Assembly (NCBI GenBank): GCA_021234155.1
Contig: JAJEKV010000073.1
Span: 5,862,001-5,926,000 of the forward strand
Direction of reading: 5' to 3'
Origin: Isoetes taiwanensis
Taxonomy: Eukaryota > Streptophyta > Lycopodiopsida > Isoetales > Isoetaceae
Length of the DNA stretch: 64,000 bases
The position numbers and the translations under genes are program-made. The notes beneath the pieces are model-generated. The model searched no databases, was not told the DNA's origin, and saw nothing but the letters and a program-made list of their open reading frames with translations. Shown one piece after another: positions 33,990 through 45,823 of this stretch (within the stretch, counting starts at the first letter, position 1; the number at the start of each line of letters is the position of its first letter).

Positions 33990-36900
33990 GTTAATCTCGA
34001 TTAGTTGATTTTTTTATATGCGCGGAATGTGTCATTGTGGACCATTAGATTCCATGAGCTCCCTACAACATTTCCCCTTTATTTGGGGCTTTTTTTGATA
34101 TGGGACGCCGGATTTGAGGAATTAAATTGGGGCTTTTAACCCGCATCCAGTCAAATTTTTGGTCCTCACTTTTCTCGCTTCTCCCAATTGGCGACAACGG
34201 CGGAACTCCGCAATGGCGCGCTCATTTGGACCTCACGGGCATATGCTTCTCAAGACTTTCGGCTATGGCGATGCTTCCACATGCATTTCCCTTCTTTTTT
34301 AAACCGTTTCTTTTTTGCGGATATGGTGCAAAAGTGTGATCAAACGAAAATCGGCTTCCAAAATTTACTTTGTGGATTCAAAGGGTCGGGTTCAGATGTG
34401 GCTCGGAGTTTTTACGTGATGGCGGTCTCTCCCCGCCGCATATCGCGGCCTTTGATATGGTAAGGATGTCCGGATCCGGGCAATATAATTTTTTTTCGGT
34501 TTGTTCGGGATTGCGGGGCACATGAAACTCTCGATTATTCTAGTCATGTTGTGGCTTCCGGGTTGAATAGAAAAGGTATCGATTTTTCTGTTCGCCTTAT
34601 CATTTAGGGATGTTGAAGATTATTTGGTGGCTCCTTGCAAAATCTGTTGTCCGGTAGTGTGCTTGCAATAAAGCTTTTTTTTTCTTTTTATGGGTTGTTC
34701 TTACCAGATTGTGCTCACTTGCGGAGCCATTTGATTGATGGAGCCGAATTTGATAGAATCGTGATGGTTGTGTTAGGCCGAGCAAGCTGCAGTGATCAAA
34801 TTTCATCTGCAAATAGTGATCATGAGGGCTTGGTCCGCGAAAGGGCGCCATGAACTCAAAGAACGGCAGTTGGAGCAAAGAGGAACGCCCATACTGTTTT
34901 TTAACTTTGTATGAATATCTAATGATTCGTAATATGTTTGCGATATATACGATCCTTGTGTTTCAACCAAGAAGAGCTTGTGCCTTTGAATCCAAGACAC
35001 CCATCCTCGAAATTTTGATCCGGTATGTTTTTCCCGCCATACACATTATATAAGAGTCGACATGATTTCGATTGTTTCGCATCAAAAACCCGATCGAATA
35101 TGTGATTCTTGCATTGCAAAGGATAGATTAAGAGAGTTTTTTTGCATGTTAAAAGTGATCGAACCTCATGGTAATGCGTGTTTGCCAACCCGAAGCAACA
35201 AATGGTGCAAATCATCTTGGGCCAAAATACATAAAGAATGACAAAGCTTCGAAAGCAACAAGGTAATGGTTATATTTTTATTCCTTTCCAATCTAATTCA
35301 AGAAAATAGAACATCTCTATTAACTTTTTGTCCTCTAATTGTAGTTGCATGCACTAATCCAATATGAGTCCGTCGAACAGTGAGAAAAAGTCAGAAGTCC
35401 GAATTTACATCTTCTCTACATGTATTGCTTTGGTTGTAGATGCATCAATTAATCGATAAGAGGATAATTCTTTAGGTTGCGCACCTCACGGATCGAGGCA
35501 ATTGGAGAAGTGGTCTTCATGTGAGGTCGCTTCTACGGCGTCGATAAGTTGCTACATGCCAAAATGGTAGTGCTTTTATGCATTTGTTAGACCCTTGACT
35601 TTCTCTGGCCGGTGTTGTTTAGTTCCCCAACAAATATGGGCATAAGACCGGTCACGATGCAACAGAGGGAGAGGATGATGGTCCGTCGAAGAAAAAAACA
35701 AAGTGAAGATCAACGGCCCGAAGGCAATCGAGGAACCGGTATGCGCCTCTCTATTGCTTTTATGTTGAGTCATGCGGTTTTATGGGATTTAGGTGTTGAT
35801 GTTAGCTATTGGGCATCCATCGGGGGGTGAGCATGCCGGATGGAACCAAAGGTTTTAGCATGGGTCGTGGCAAGGCAATACCACTGTGAATACATCTTAG
35901 CCTGTTATTCGTGATTACCTTAGCCCGGTTATTCGAGTTTAACCGGCATGCACCAAAGCCGAAATAATGCACCATGAAGAAATGTCATTGATGCAAAGAT
36001 CATTCCGGATGACCACGTCATATTCCAACTCGTCTTGCTCAAGTTATCGGTAGGGAGGCAAGCTCTTGCCTTGTGATCTTTCAACAATGCACTAGGATAT
36101 GGCATCCCGATATTATTTCTCAAGCAAAGGAATTCAAGGTGGATACACTTCATGCATACTCCAATCGTAAACTTTTAATGACTAACACGAATATAGCCAC
36201 TAAGGGCCATGCGTAAATCGAGAAAAAGTAAAGCGGTACCTTTATGTCGTTCTTCCATCTCTACTTGCAGCATACTAATCTTAACAAGCATAGGTCAAAA
36301 AGCTCCCGTTCCATAGGTTTACGGTGCTACAGATTGGCTGTAAACCATGGGAATACGAAATGGTAATTACATTAAATGCAAAGTTCACCAATTCAAGAAT
36401 ACTCAAGACCTTGCCTGTTTTAGGATACGACTATGAATTTGCCAAATCCATTCTTACATAACCCATAATTCACGTCTCCTATAACTCATTAAATGCATTG
36501 TACCATATGGCAGGTCAAGTCATTCTCAAGGAAAAGACTTAATGAAAATGTCAAACCCTAGATTTTTACACAACTTCTTGAATTTCCAAGGTACGAATAA
36601 TTTAGATATTGGGTCCCATCATAGCTTACCATGGTGCAAAATGGTTCAAATCAATAGTGAGATTATAGTGCCATATCCGCATGTCATACAAGTGTGTAGT
36701 CCATATTGTGTGTCGAAGTAAAGGTCTTGCACTAGAAAGTTAATGTTATATTTGGTATAATTAATGTAAAATCGACCTCCCATGGAGTCATGTATGTGTG
36801 GACTAAGCAAATACTATGCCTTACACCTTAGAGCAACAAATGCACCATGTTGCCTTTGATCTTCAAACAAGACTAACATATCCCTAGATGTCTATTATCA

Positions 36901-37700
36901 TAATGTTACATGTTAGACCTTCCATAGATTTTTATTCAGCAACTACAACAGCCATTGGATTTTCAGAGCAAGTCCTATGTTAATAGGACATGTTCAAGTT
37001 ATAGAATGAGGTGCATGTAGAGTTAAACTAAACACAAAGTCAACACTTGCATTTCATTACATTTGACTATGGGTTCTCATCTTTCGGGACAGGTCAAATT
37101 ACAATTGCCAAAGCGTTAATTAGAGCTCTATTAGAAATTTGAGCATAAGTTAACCGGAAAGTTGACTTGAAATTTGGACGTCTCCTCCCTCTACATGCCA
37201 CACACTTCGATTCGGCCTTGAGGAGTGCATGGGGCGCCGGCTCCTTCAAATGGATCCATTTAAGGAGTCATACTTTACAACATAAATTCCATAATGAAAC
37301 AATGGGGTAATTCAAGTTAAATTTACTAGAACATTTAAAAAGTTTCAATACTTCAACTCGAAGAATTTGGAGGAATCTAAACATTATCAACATTTCTTAT
37401 GGTTTTTACTATTTGCAAATTTAAAAGCTCCGTACGATGCCTTAAAGAAAATATATCTATACAACTACTATATTTTTAGTTTACTCATGCATGCTTTATG
37501 ACTTGAAGCATAATTGAGTCAAGAAAAAAACAAAGGACAAACGTGCAATAAATTTTCTCAACAAGAAATTCAGCGAACAACATAGCCATATGAGAATCCT
37601 TTTAGTCAGATGTTGAAATACGACTTTCACCACAACTTAAACGAGAGTTTGGTCAAGGGGGTGGTCAAATAATTGGCCAGTGGTTTGACTAGGCTTCATG
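33990..37700. other. Interior of element IV, no gene recognised
   Basis: Several short ORFs (34188-34463, 35612-35830, 35929-36153 minus) have no motif I know. 34100-36150 is richer in C and G than its flanks and has cgg-rich words that could be decayed coding sequence. 36200-37700 is plain AT-rich. Confidence 0.35.
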
Positions 37701-37714
37701 TACAGTGTCACACA

Positions 37715-37985
37715 CGAGGGGAATCCTAGGGAATCTCAAGGAATCTCAAGAGAATCTTAGGGAATATCAAGAGAACTTCTCTGAATCTAGCGAAATGTAA
37801 GAAAATTTAGAGGAATCTTCATACAATCTTGGAGAATCTAGGAGAATCTACATAGAATCTTTGTGAACATAAGGAATCTTTGGGATAATCTTTGGGAATC
37901 TGGGAGAATTTAAAAAGAATCTTTGTGAACATAGGAGATCTAAGGGAATCTTCATAAAATCTTTAAGAATCTAGGGGAATCTTTG
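37715..37985 (-). repeat. GATTC array of element IV
   Basis: On the plus strand it appears as GAATC repeats (gggaatctcaaggaatctca, agagaatcttaggg, aggagaatctacatagaatc), the complement of the arrays in elements I-III, matching its reversed orientation. Confidence 0.85.
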
Positions 37986-38112
37986 ACAGAAGTGGAACCA
38001 ACAGGTTGACTTAGAGTTTGAGCATGTGTTGACTGCCAGTAGAACTTCAGCTTTGGCTTCTTTTCTATAGCTTTCAGTCGACTTCATACACCCCCTTCAT
38101 AGTACAAATACT

Positions 38113-38114
<2 letters not shown>

Positions 38115-38152
<38 letters not shown>
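38115..38152. repeat. (TA)n microsatellite
   Basis: TA dinucleotides between the end of element IV and the poly(A) end (poly-T here) of the minus-strand L1 copy. Confidence 0.95.
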
Positions 38153-38169
<17 letters not shown>

Positions 38170-38515
38170 GATAGCAAGAGTCAGTTTTACCATTAATTAT
38201 AAAATCTCAGGTACATAGCATGTCTGTGCTTTATAAGGCAGCACATGAAAAAGTAACAGAACACTTGAGAGCATCATACTATGAATATGAGCTCAAGAAT
38301 AACAAGCCTAACCGTAAATTCCCGATGAGAGGTGGCAAATGCTAATAAGCCGGTAACAAAATGATCCTCGGTGTGAATAGGTCCAAGAGATCTGGAATTG
38401 ATTGATGAGGGAGGCCACTTTGAGCTTGAGCTGCAAAAACCTGCAAAAAGGCAATCCTTCCCGAAACATAAATAGATCAAGATTAGATAAGAGCAAGGGT
38501 GTGATTAACAGATGG

Positions 38516-38995
38516 CTATGGAAGAGGGATTCCGTGATCAGTGAAGAAGCAATCATTGAAGTAGGCATTGAAGGGGTCAGTCGATCCAAAGAAGTATTGG
38601 TTTGGGCCCCAATTATTGGAGTAAAAGAGCCCCAATTTATCTTTGTCCTCCAAAGAATATCGCCAAGGAGCCATACAGAGATCAAGAATGAGTTTATGAT
38701 TGTAGTACATGGTTCTGTATCTTGTCAGCTGCCTTTCAGTGAGAATGAAGTGATGATTGGCCAAGAAAGCCCAAAGGCAGTGGATCTGAACCACTTCCTT
38801 GCAAAAGGTAGATGCCCAAAGGTCTTCACTTTCCTTCAGATATCTCATGCATCCCCTTTTCATAAGAAACGACTCCATAGATGTTGCAATATCATTTTTC
38901 ATGACTGAATCCACTGGGTGCTGGCTGAATGGCGAGCTGTCATCGAATTTTCTTGCTCCCTCTCCACGCAGGAAGTCAAGATATTCTAGTTTCAT
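38516..38995 (-). CDS. Extra ORF (ORF3) of L1-type LINE, minus copy
   Basis: 160 codons counting the stop, beginning MKLEYLDFLRGEGARKF and ending FFTDHGIPLP. It starts 20 bases before the ORF2 stop, in another frame. The homologue in the plus copy is 52759-53235. The two proteins are alike except for a short stretch (DLCMAPWRYSLEDKDKLG against DLYGSLLILLEDKDKFR) explained by compensating indels. The protein is rich in Phe, His and Met; I see no known domain. Confidence 0.55.
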   Translation of the reverse strand: MKLEYLDFLRGEGARKFDDSSPFSQHPVDSVMKNDIATSMESFLMKRGCMRYLKESEDLWASTFCKEVVQIHCLWAFLANHHFILTERQLTRYRTMYYNHKLILDLCMAPWRYSLEDKDKLGLFYSNNWGPNQYFFGSTDPFNAYFNDCFFTDHGIPLP

Positions 38996-39392
38996 CAGAA
39001 AATAAAATATTAGAATCTACAATGTTTAAATTGGAAGCAAATAAATTATAAAATCCCCTGTAAGCTCCATGAAGCTCCCATTTCCTGTCATGATTAGTTC
39101 CAACTTTATTCTTATGAGCAGTAGCAATAGTTTCAAAGTCAAATTGGAAGTTCATTTTGATCCAGAAAACTGAAGGTCTATTTTTCCCATGTAACACACG
39201 ATTCCTAGCCTTCCAAATATTCCAAAGGGCAATGAAAACAACAAGATATTAAAAGTGTCACCATTTTGGATCAAGGAAAGCAAATTTCCATCATAATGAA
39301 TACCAAATTTTCCAGCAAACCAATTCCAAAAACTATTCAGTTTGGTGCAGCTAAAGATGTGACACATATCTTCAATATCATTGCATCCCAAA
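38976..39392 (-). pseudogene. L1 ORF2 C-terminus, minus copy (part 2)
   Basis: Resumes at PLGCNDIEDMCHIFSC, the zf-RVT Cys/His cluster found at the end of plant L1 ORF2. It runs to NILFSDETRIS with a frameshift near 39240. The first part lies at 45048-45805. Confidence 0.8.
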
Positions 39393-39394
39393 GG

Positions 39395-39451
39395 AAGGAA
39401 GGAAGGAAGGAAGTTACTTTTATCGTCCACGGAGACCAATCGGTCTATGGG
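39395..39451 (-). other. LINE 3' end: stem-loop and (TTCC)n tail
   Basis: On the minus strand CCATAGACCGATTGGTCTCC contains AGACC-GATT-GGTCT, followed by gtggacgataaaag and about five TTCC units. A 3' stem-loop plus short-repeat tail is typical of LINEs whose RT recognises its own RNA end. A second copy is at 10817-10877. Confidence 0.7.
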
Positions 39452-39890
39452 ACCCAATACAAAAACGCAGCAAGCGGATTATCGCCTGGATTAAAAACCC
39501 CGCCCGGCGGGTTTTCGAGGAAAAACCGTGGGCAACAATCACCTCACGACAAAAGCGTGGCTAATCATATAAAATGCGAAAACATCCCAATATATACAAT
39601 CATGCACCATCCCCGTAGTGCCTAGTCGTGAACAGCGGTAGGGGGGCAAAGGTGACCTCGCAGGTCCAGTACCTCCTGGATGTATGACCCCGTGGCACGC
39701 ATCGACGGCGGTGTGTTCATCAAACAAATGCAAAGGCACGCCCAGCCGTACTAAGGGGCGTGTCGGCCGAATCGGCCCGACCGATCAACGGCAACTCGAA
39801 AGTGTGAGACTCATCCTCAACGGCACCCGCTTGACAAAGATCGACAGAGCCTATCCTCCGGGGGCTCCCCAATCCACCGCCTCGCCTCGA

Positions 39891-40764
39891 TCACCGAAGA
39901 TGGTGGGCACCTCGGCGAATGGAGGCAATCACCTGCGCTTTTGAGGGGCAGCCGGGAACGGAGGTAGAGCGTGGGCCCCGGCTAACACGGGGTTGATGTG
40001 CTCCTTGTAATGGGCCATTTTGACCTGCTCTAGAGCAATGGGGTCCCCAGGCTTGCCAAGGAAACAAGCATCTAGGTACTCCCTTGGTCGTCACGACGCA
40101 CGCGCGCCAATATGTATGCGCATCGTGCTCCTGCACGTTCCATCTGGCGAACCACTGATCTCTCTTACCCCTCCAACAGGCCCTAAGCCGCTGCGGACTC
40201 ATGGCCACAAGTAAAGCCCGGTCGCGGGAGCCGAAAGCATCACCCATAGTAACCACTTTACGAAAATAGGCGATGTGTCTATCAAGCTGCCACGAAGCGT
40301 AAGAATCCGTTTTCCTGCAGCGAGATCTCGATAGGGGACTGAAGGTTTCACCCAAGTGCCCGTGCCAAAATGCCTTACTTTTTGCTCCAAGTCATTCAGT
40401 GTCGTCAAAGACGCGGTAGGGCCCCAACCTCGACCCCGTCTGAAGGGCCGGGCTCGACCCGGTGCCCTAACAGATGTGACTGATGGCCCCAATCATATAG
40501 CTCTGCCTGGTGACTGTTGTTCTGCATTGCATAAAGCGCTTTCTAGCCTCATCACCCATAGCGGATAGACGCCTCCCGCCCGAGGAGGGGAACTCCACCC
40601 CTAGGTACTTGTAGGTGGGCGTGGCGCCCACGCCGTCCCCCATATGTGAGTGCGGGGAGGCATGGGGTGACGTGAAGAGGATATGAGAACCACCCCGGTC
40701 TTGGCCGATTGACGCGCATGTCGTAGCGACAAAATGTGTCTAGGGCATCCGGGTGAGGCCGCAT
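39891..40764 (-). pseudogene. GC-rich LINE ORF2 C-terminal region, broken
   Basis: The reading continues from the RT over a stop near 40765 as DALDTFCRYDMRVN, the thumb region. Later pieces (ACWRGKRDQWFARW at about 40180-40220) are in other frames. I cannot identify a zinc finger here with confidence. Confidence 0.55.
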
Positions 40765-40767
40765 ATC

Positions 40768-41901
40768 TTAAGGGGTGTGGGCCAGCAGGCCAACATCGTC
40801 CGCATAGATGAGCTGGCGGATGACCTGGTGCAAAAGATGTATGCCATCCCCCCCATGCTCAGTAAGCCAGGGCTCTAACTGATCAATGTAGAGGCCAAAA
40901 AGTGTCGGCGAGAGGGGGCAACCCTGCCGGACCCCGATACTACTGGTAAATGCTTGGCCCGTCGACTGCATCCTGCCAAAACAACTCTCATACAACCTGT
41001 ATATGGCATTCTGCACAGGCAGCGGGAGCCCCAGTTGACGCAGTCTAGCCCACAACTTTTCCCGGGGGACCGTATCAAAAGCCTTTGCGAAGTCCACAAA
41101 GCAGCAATACAAGTCCAGCCGGTGATTCCGGCTGTCTTCAATCAGTGCCCGCAGCGTAAAGATATGGTCAATCGTTGAGTGGCGGGTCGAAAACCTGCTG
41201 TGTGAGGGCTCGCACATCCACGCCTCTGCCCGCCGGTCAACTGCCGCCGAGAATGCCAGCCAACAGTTTGGCAAAATCTTGAATCGACCATGATCGTCCG
41301 GTATTGGCGGACAAAGGTGGGTCGCCCGCTTTGTGAATGGGAACAACCACGCTTTGGGTCCATTGTCGGGAAACCCTCCCGCAATGCTCGCTGAATGGTG
41401 GTGAGGACCGCACAAGCGGCCGCCCGCCCACTTGAGTAACTTCGGCCCGCATACCATCGGTCGGTCAGCTGCCTTCCCATTAGCTAGCCGTTGCAGGCCC
41501 TCCTCAACATCCTCATCCACGAGAACCAATGGGGGGCCATCCTGTGGGGGTATGGGCGTACGCGTCCCTGGCGGGTCATAGAGCTGCTGCCGTAGCATCG
41601 CTCCCCACCGCCCGGTGTGATGTCCCCGTAGGGTCGGGCTGGCCTTTGAAGCACTCTGCGCCAAAAGGTTCGAGGATGAGTGTCCAAAGAGCGAACATCT
41701 CCCCACGATGCTTGGCAAGGTACCGCCTTTGTGTCCTTCGGATGGGCGCCGTATGGTGGTAACTGCTGGCAAGCGTACCGGATCCGGATGTGACCGGAGC
41801 TGCCGCCATGCGTTCTTTACAACCGCATCAAACCATCGGGTTACGGGAATGTTGCCGACCCGAAGGCGACGGCGGGGGAATAAAGCACCTGTCCGCTGCA
41901 T
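40768..41901 (-). pseudogene. GC-rich LINE reverse transcriptase
   Basis: An open frame of 377 codons on the minus strand holds the RT core: CCFVDFAKAFDTVPREKLWA (motif A), SIGVRQGCPLSPTLFGLYID (motif B) and QLIYADDVGLLAHTP (motif C, YADD). The spacing is normal for a LINE RT. The N-terminal finger motifs are shifted into a parallel frame (41142-41480), so the enzyme is not made whole. It would copy the LINE RNA at a nicked chromosomal target. Confidence 0.85.
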
Positions 41902-42039
41902 CCCGTAATAGCGAAGTCAGCTGGTCTATCTCGCCGCTTGCTCTAGTGTGGAGGTCTCAGAATTATCGGAGGGATGTTCATGAGCATCGGCGTAGTCCTC
42001 GCCTGCTCATAATCGAAGTCTCAACCGAGGACGGGCGAG

Positions 42040-42885
42040 GGGCCGGCATAGTGGGGGTTCTAGCGGCTCGCCAAACCAGTCCAAATAAAGTGGGAGGTGA
42101 TCCGAATACCTCCTCATCCCGGCTATGCATGCCCACCGGAAACGACCGATGAGATGCATATCTTGGCGCAACTACAAGCACATAGTCCACCACACTAGAC
42201 CCTCCCCTGATTGTCACATGCATGTGCACTTGCGAGAATCGCCCCTTTGTGAAAGGCCATTGCAAATTATCAAGTCAAAAATGCCACATAGCAGGAGCAA
42301 ATCGCCGCCAAAGCGAAGTGACTGGCTGTCATCCGACCCGTTCCGCGGCCGGGCTTCTGGGCATGAAGCTGCCGGGACATCGTCGTGTGGGGGTCAAGTC
42401 GCATGGGCTGCTCTACTCTGTCAGCCTGCATCGAAATCTCCAAGAAGGACGACCCTACCCAATGGCTGATGCTCTTTGTATGTCATCATATAGATCGACA
42501 TACGGGTCCATCCTATCCGCGATCGTGGTGGTCGATAGAAGGTCTTTATCATGCGAGGGAAATAACAGCGCCGAAAAAGAGGGTTGCCACCGGTATTATG
42601 CACACGAACCCGAAGTACCGGGTTGTGTACGCCTCGTCTTCCGAGGGTAAACCGAATGTGCCAAGGTTGTCCGCAGGTAGCAAGCCACTCCACCATGACC
42701 CGTATCTCCTGCATGTGTATTGAAGACCGAAAATGTTGGTAACCCGGCAAATCGTAGCTTTGGTTCAAGATGCTCCCATGTCTCCATGAGGAAGATGAGA
42801 TCCATACCGGCCGCCACGAAGTTCGGGACCGCCCCCCTTCGCCAAGGGAAGCCTCGACAGTTCCATGAGACCACCCGAGACACAA
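42040..42885 (-). pseudogene. GC-rich LINE APE-type endonuclease, frameshifted
   Basis: The domain starts RVVSWNCRGFPWRRG and has DLIFLMETWEH (the Glu of the active site) at about 42775-42880. VVLLGDFDAG lies near 42430 in a second frame, VVDYVLVV near 42180 in a third, and YSDHLPLYLDW near 42080 in a fourth piece. These are the ordered landmarks of an apurinic-like endonuclease. At least three frameshifts have occurred. Confidence 0.8.
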
Positions 42886-43323
42886 TTCCTATTTGTCGGG
42901 CCGAGGGATGGTATGCGCAACCGAGTCGCGGGAGGACGGGAAGGGGGCCGAAAGTGAGAAGTAGATGGAGCGGAGGCAGCATGTGGTCGAGAGGGTGTGG
43001 GCCGCAAGGGAGGGCAGGAGGGGTAGGAGCGAGAAGGGGCGTGGTAGTAGAAGCCCGAGCAGGGCTGCGCGGCGTATTGGGGCTTGCGGGGTCCGCAGCA
43101 GAGAAGCGTGCGTCGGTCGGAAAATGTGCATCCCGCCGAACCAATCCTGCGGCACCCCCGTTGGCGGAATGCCTCGACCACTGACAAGCCCTGCCAAGCG
43201 TGGCCTCCCGCTGCAGTGTGAGGTCCCGGCCCACATCTGGGGATGTCCCCTTCAACATCCGGCCCGGGCGCAATATGGCATCACGCACCCGTGCATCCGC
43301 AACCGCGGAATATGACAATGCGG

Positions 43324-44118
43324 TCACGCCCCGGGCGCCGCCCCATGCCGGGTGCTCGAGAAATGTGAACCGCCCGGAATGTCATCCGATCGAGAATGTG
43401 TGTTCGGATGTTGTGGGCGAGACTCTCCCCGCCTGCTCGCATACCTCGAACTACCGATTGTGGCCTCTCGCTGAGTTCCACGGAGTTCTGCTGCCGCGGT
43501 CCAAGGTGGGCTGGGCCGGTCTTTGGGGGGGTGGTGGTGGTGGGCTGGGATGGCGTGGAGTGCGACCGAGGTGGCTGGGGGGCAGCGGTCTTGAGGGGCG
43601 TGGGCTGTCGGCGTGGAAGGCCGTGGCCCGGATAGCGGCCCGAGCCGCGTTCTTCGCCTCAGAAGCCGGGGAGCACGGCTCTTGCGAGCCCTAGCTGGCC
43701 GCTTGGCCATCTCCACCCGGTTCTGCTGCGGTGACTATGAACCTCGGTAGGGAGACCACGGCCTCACGCTCGTGGATGGTTGCCGCGGCCCCTCGGGAGC
43801 TCCAGGCTCGAGTAGCGGGCGTGCTCCCCCGGCCACGGGCTGTCGAGGGCGGGCTTGCTGTTCCATCTTACCAAAGATCCTGAAGGCGTAATGCATACGC
43901 AAGAAGCGACCATGCTCCCGTGCCATGGTGGTGGCTGCCTCTACCTCATTTGAAGCCCGGACAGGCGTGACCATCGTCTCCCTGCATTGGCGCTCCCTCT
44001 CTGTGTCATGGTGTCGGAGTGATGAACCACAGAGGTCTAGGCGGGCCCGCATGTCGGCAACCTCCTCACTGGCTTCTTTGCGCTTCGAAGTGTGCAAGGC
44101 CAAGGCCATCTTCCACAT
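43324..44118 (-). pseudogene. GC-rich LINE ORF1-like remnant
   Basis: The minus-strand ORF 44118-43735 encodes a basic, Arg/Glu-rich, probably helical protein (SKRKEASEEVADMRARLD, AMAREHGRFL-like segment). The next ORF, 43716-43324, is Pro/Arg-rich and may be composition-driven. Position upstream of the endonuclease fits ORF1; no RRM or zinc knuckle is visible. Confidence 0.4.
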
Positions 44119-44814
44119 GCGCCGTCGCGGGTCTCCAAGCGTGATACGGTTCTTCTCGACCCGATTTGCCTTTTGAGCACATGGGATGCGAGGACTCCAT
44201 CTCCAACGCCATGCCAGGCCCGGTGAACCTTTATTAGCCTCAATACGAAAGCACCGTTAGCCTCCATTCCCGCTTTGGCGTGGCTCCAATTCTGCCGAGG
44301 CAGGAGTTCCTATGTGGTCTGAGCAATTAATCCCTTCCGGCGGGCTGGCCTCGGAGGGGCCTTAGCCTTAGCACAGCCTCCTTCTTCATGGAGGATGACT
44401 CTCCCCGGTCCATGATGGCTGATCGGGACCCGTTTGTCGCGGGGCCCTCGCCTTTGGGTTTCAGGCCGCCCATCTTCTGTGGCCATGACTCCCAAAGTTT
44501 GAGGGATCTCTGGCTGGAAAGGGTGCCTAGAATTGAATTTGGGGGCTCAAGAACGCGGGCGAGAGCACCTTTTGGGCTGAATCAACGGAAACCCTTTGAA
44601 TACTTACTAAAACATACGCCAATCCCTATATTGGTGTCGGACTTTCATCAACAACACCATCGGGAACTAGGGTATGAATTAGTAAAACATTCTCGTAACC
44701 TTCAATAAGAGTACAACACACACCTTTCAACACCGCGTGGCCAAGACCAACAACGGCATCGGTGAGGGCTATACTTCTCAAAGAAGGAAGAAGAAGGGGG
44801 CTGCCACAAAAACC

Positions 44815-45046
44815 CTAGCACACAGCCCGGAAAAACAGCAGATTTGAGCACTGAAACAAAGACAAGCATGCAGGTACCATACACCGTTGGAAAGCTCTCT
44901 GAACCAGCTTTCCAACAAGCCCAAGCACATGAAAATCTGACACCGGATGTGAGAGATACAGTCCGTCAAAGTGTCTATGGGCTGCCACAGAAACCCTAGC
45001 ACACAGCCCGGAAAACAGCAGATTTGAGCACTGAAACAAAGACAAG
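44815..45046 (-). repeat. Tandem duplication in LINE 5' leader
   Basis: The segment cacagcccggaaaa-cagc, then agatttgagcactgaaacaa and agacaag occurs at 44820-44868 and 45001-45045, ~181 bp apart, with the preceding ggctgccaca-aaacccta also repeated. Repeated monomers in the 5' UTR are common in LINEs and can carry promoter activity. Confidence 0.8.
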
Positions 45047-45047
45047 G

Positions 45048-45805
45048 CAGTCTGGCATGATATTAGGATATTTTTTGGAAAGGGATTGTAAGTTACTTAA
45101 ACTGCCATTAGCAATAAGCCATATACAGTAGGAAATTTTGGGAGGGCAGTAAGAGTCCCAGACATTCTTGAAGAGATCTCTTAGCTGAGTAAGATTGATA
45201 CCCCATTTGGTCATTGCCTTAATATTAGTAGGATCATGGGAAAGGCACTTATAAGTATCTCTCACTTTATAATCAAACTTGCCATTGAGAGACCAATCAC
45301 CTTTTCCTGAGTTAGGAGAAAGATTTGCCAAATAAGGCTTGATAAGGAGATATACTTTCCTGTCAGAAGATGTACCTCTGATGATATTTTTAAGAGCAGT
45401 CCAAGAAATCAGCCTATCACCATTGAAAAGATCTTTAATGTAGAACAGACCAGCATCATGCCATTTCTTGCAAATCCTGGGGTGTTTGATTGCCAGAACA
45501 TTGGAATTATGATTAAGAAAGATAGGATTCCAGAAAATAGGCATATCAGAGTGCAAATGATCAGATGAAATGAATTGAAAGTGGGGGGAAATAGAATTCC
45601 AAGCCTTAATCAGATTATTCATCAAAGGAGAGATATTAGGAGCAGATTTCAGATGAGTAAAGGCTGAATTTGGCAACAGATGATGAACAGATGGGTGACC
45701 AGAAGGATGACTAAGATTGATCCAGTATCTGATGAACTTATGAGCAGGAGATTGGCTACCATAAATGGCTTTCCAAACAAATTTACCTGCAAGAGATTGA
45801 AGCAA
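45048..45805 (-). pseudogene. L1 ORF2 C-terminal part, minus copy (part 1)
   Basis: An open frame (45805 to about 45043) matches ORF2 of the plus copy from LAGKFVWKAIYGSQSP to KKYPNIMPDC and is then cut exactly at the second LINE. This part is less damaged than the equivalent region of the plus copy, which has a frameshift near 51670. Confidence 0.85.
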
Positions 45806-45807
45806 AC

Positions 45808-45823
45808 ATATACTAGTTGATTA
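45808..45823. repeat. 16-bp target site duplication, left
   Basis: ATATACTAGTTGATTA, repeated exactly at 53593-53608 on the far side of the full-length L1. Confidence 0.9.

Larger units (their letters stand above)
33940..38117 (-). mobile_element. GATTC-array element IV (~4.2 kb), opposite orientation
   Basis: The right edge, read on the minus strand, is tatacaagtatttgtactat, then gaagggggtgtatgaagtcg, next to (TA)n, with the array at 37715-37985. The left edge near 33940-33990 (atgagggtacttacatacgg then gggtgttac) resembles the CTATG-GGGGGTG end only loosely. The interior is unrecognised. Confidence 0.5.
39395..45042 (-). mobile_element. GC-rich non-L1 LINE (~5.65 kb)
   Basis: A near full-length LINE on the minus strand: duplicated 5' leader (44815-45046), ORF1 remnant, APE-type endonuclease, reverse transcriptase, and a 3' stem-loop followed by (TTCC)n. 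It interrupts the older L1 copy, with AAGG present at both junctions. Coding parts are near 60% GC by eye against about 35-40% around it. All ORFs are broken by frameshifts. The clade is not assigned. Confidence 0.85.
38153..45805 (-). mobile_element. 5'-truncated L1-type LINE, split by a second LINE
   Basis: 38153-39394 and 45043-45805 are together the reverse complement of the last ~2 kb of the LINE at 45824-53592 (roughly 97% alike by eye). The poly(A) tail is the T run at 38153-38169. Its 5' truncation point lies at about 45800, inside the ORF2 coding region (caatctcttgcaggtaaatt). It is interrupted by the GC-rich LINE at 39395-45042. Confidence 0.9.

Noticed and set aside
35612-35830. 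Basic 72-residue ORF as a nucleic-acid-binding protein
   Set aside because: The Arg/Lys run is short and no domain or homologous copy is visible.
43520-43560. G-rich tract as a G-quadruplex regulatory element
   Set aside because: It lies in degraded LINE coding sequence; the G runs fit Pro codons on the coding strand.
42720-43694. Several long plus-strand ORFs in the GC-rich LINE
   Set aside because: High GC removes stop codons; the opposite strand carries recognisable endonuclease and ORF1-like sequence.
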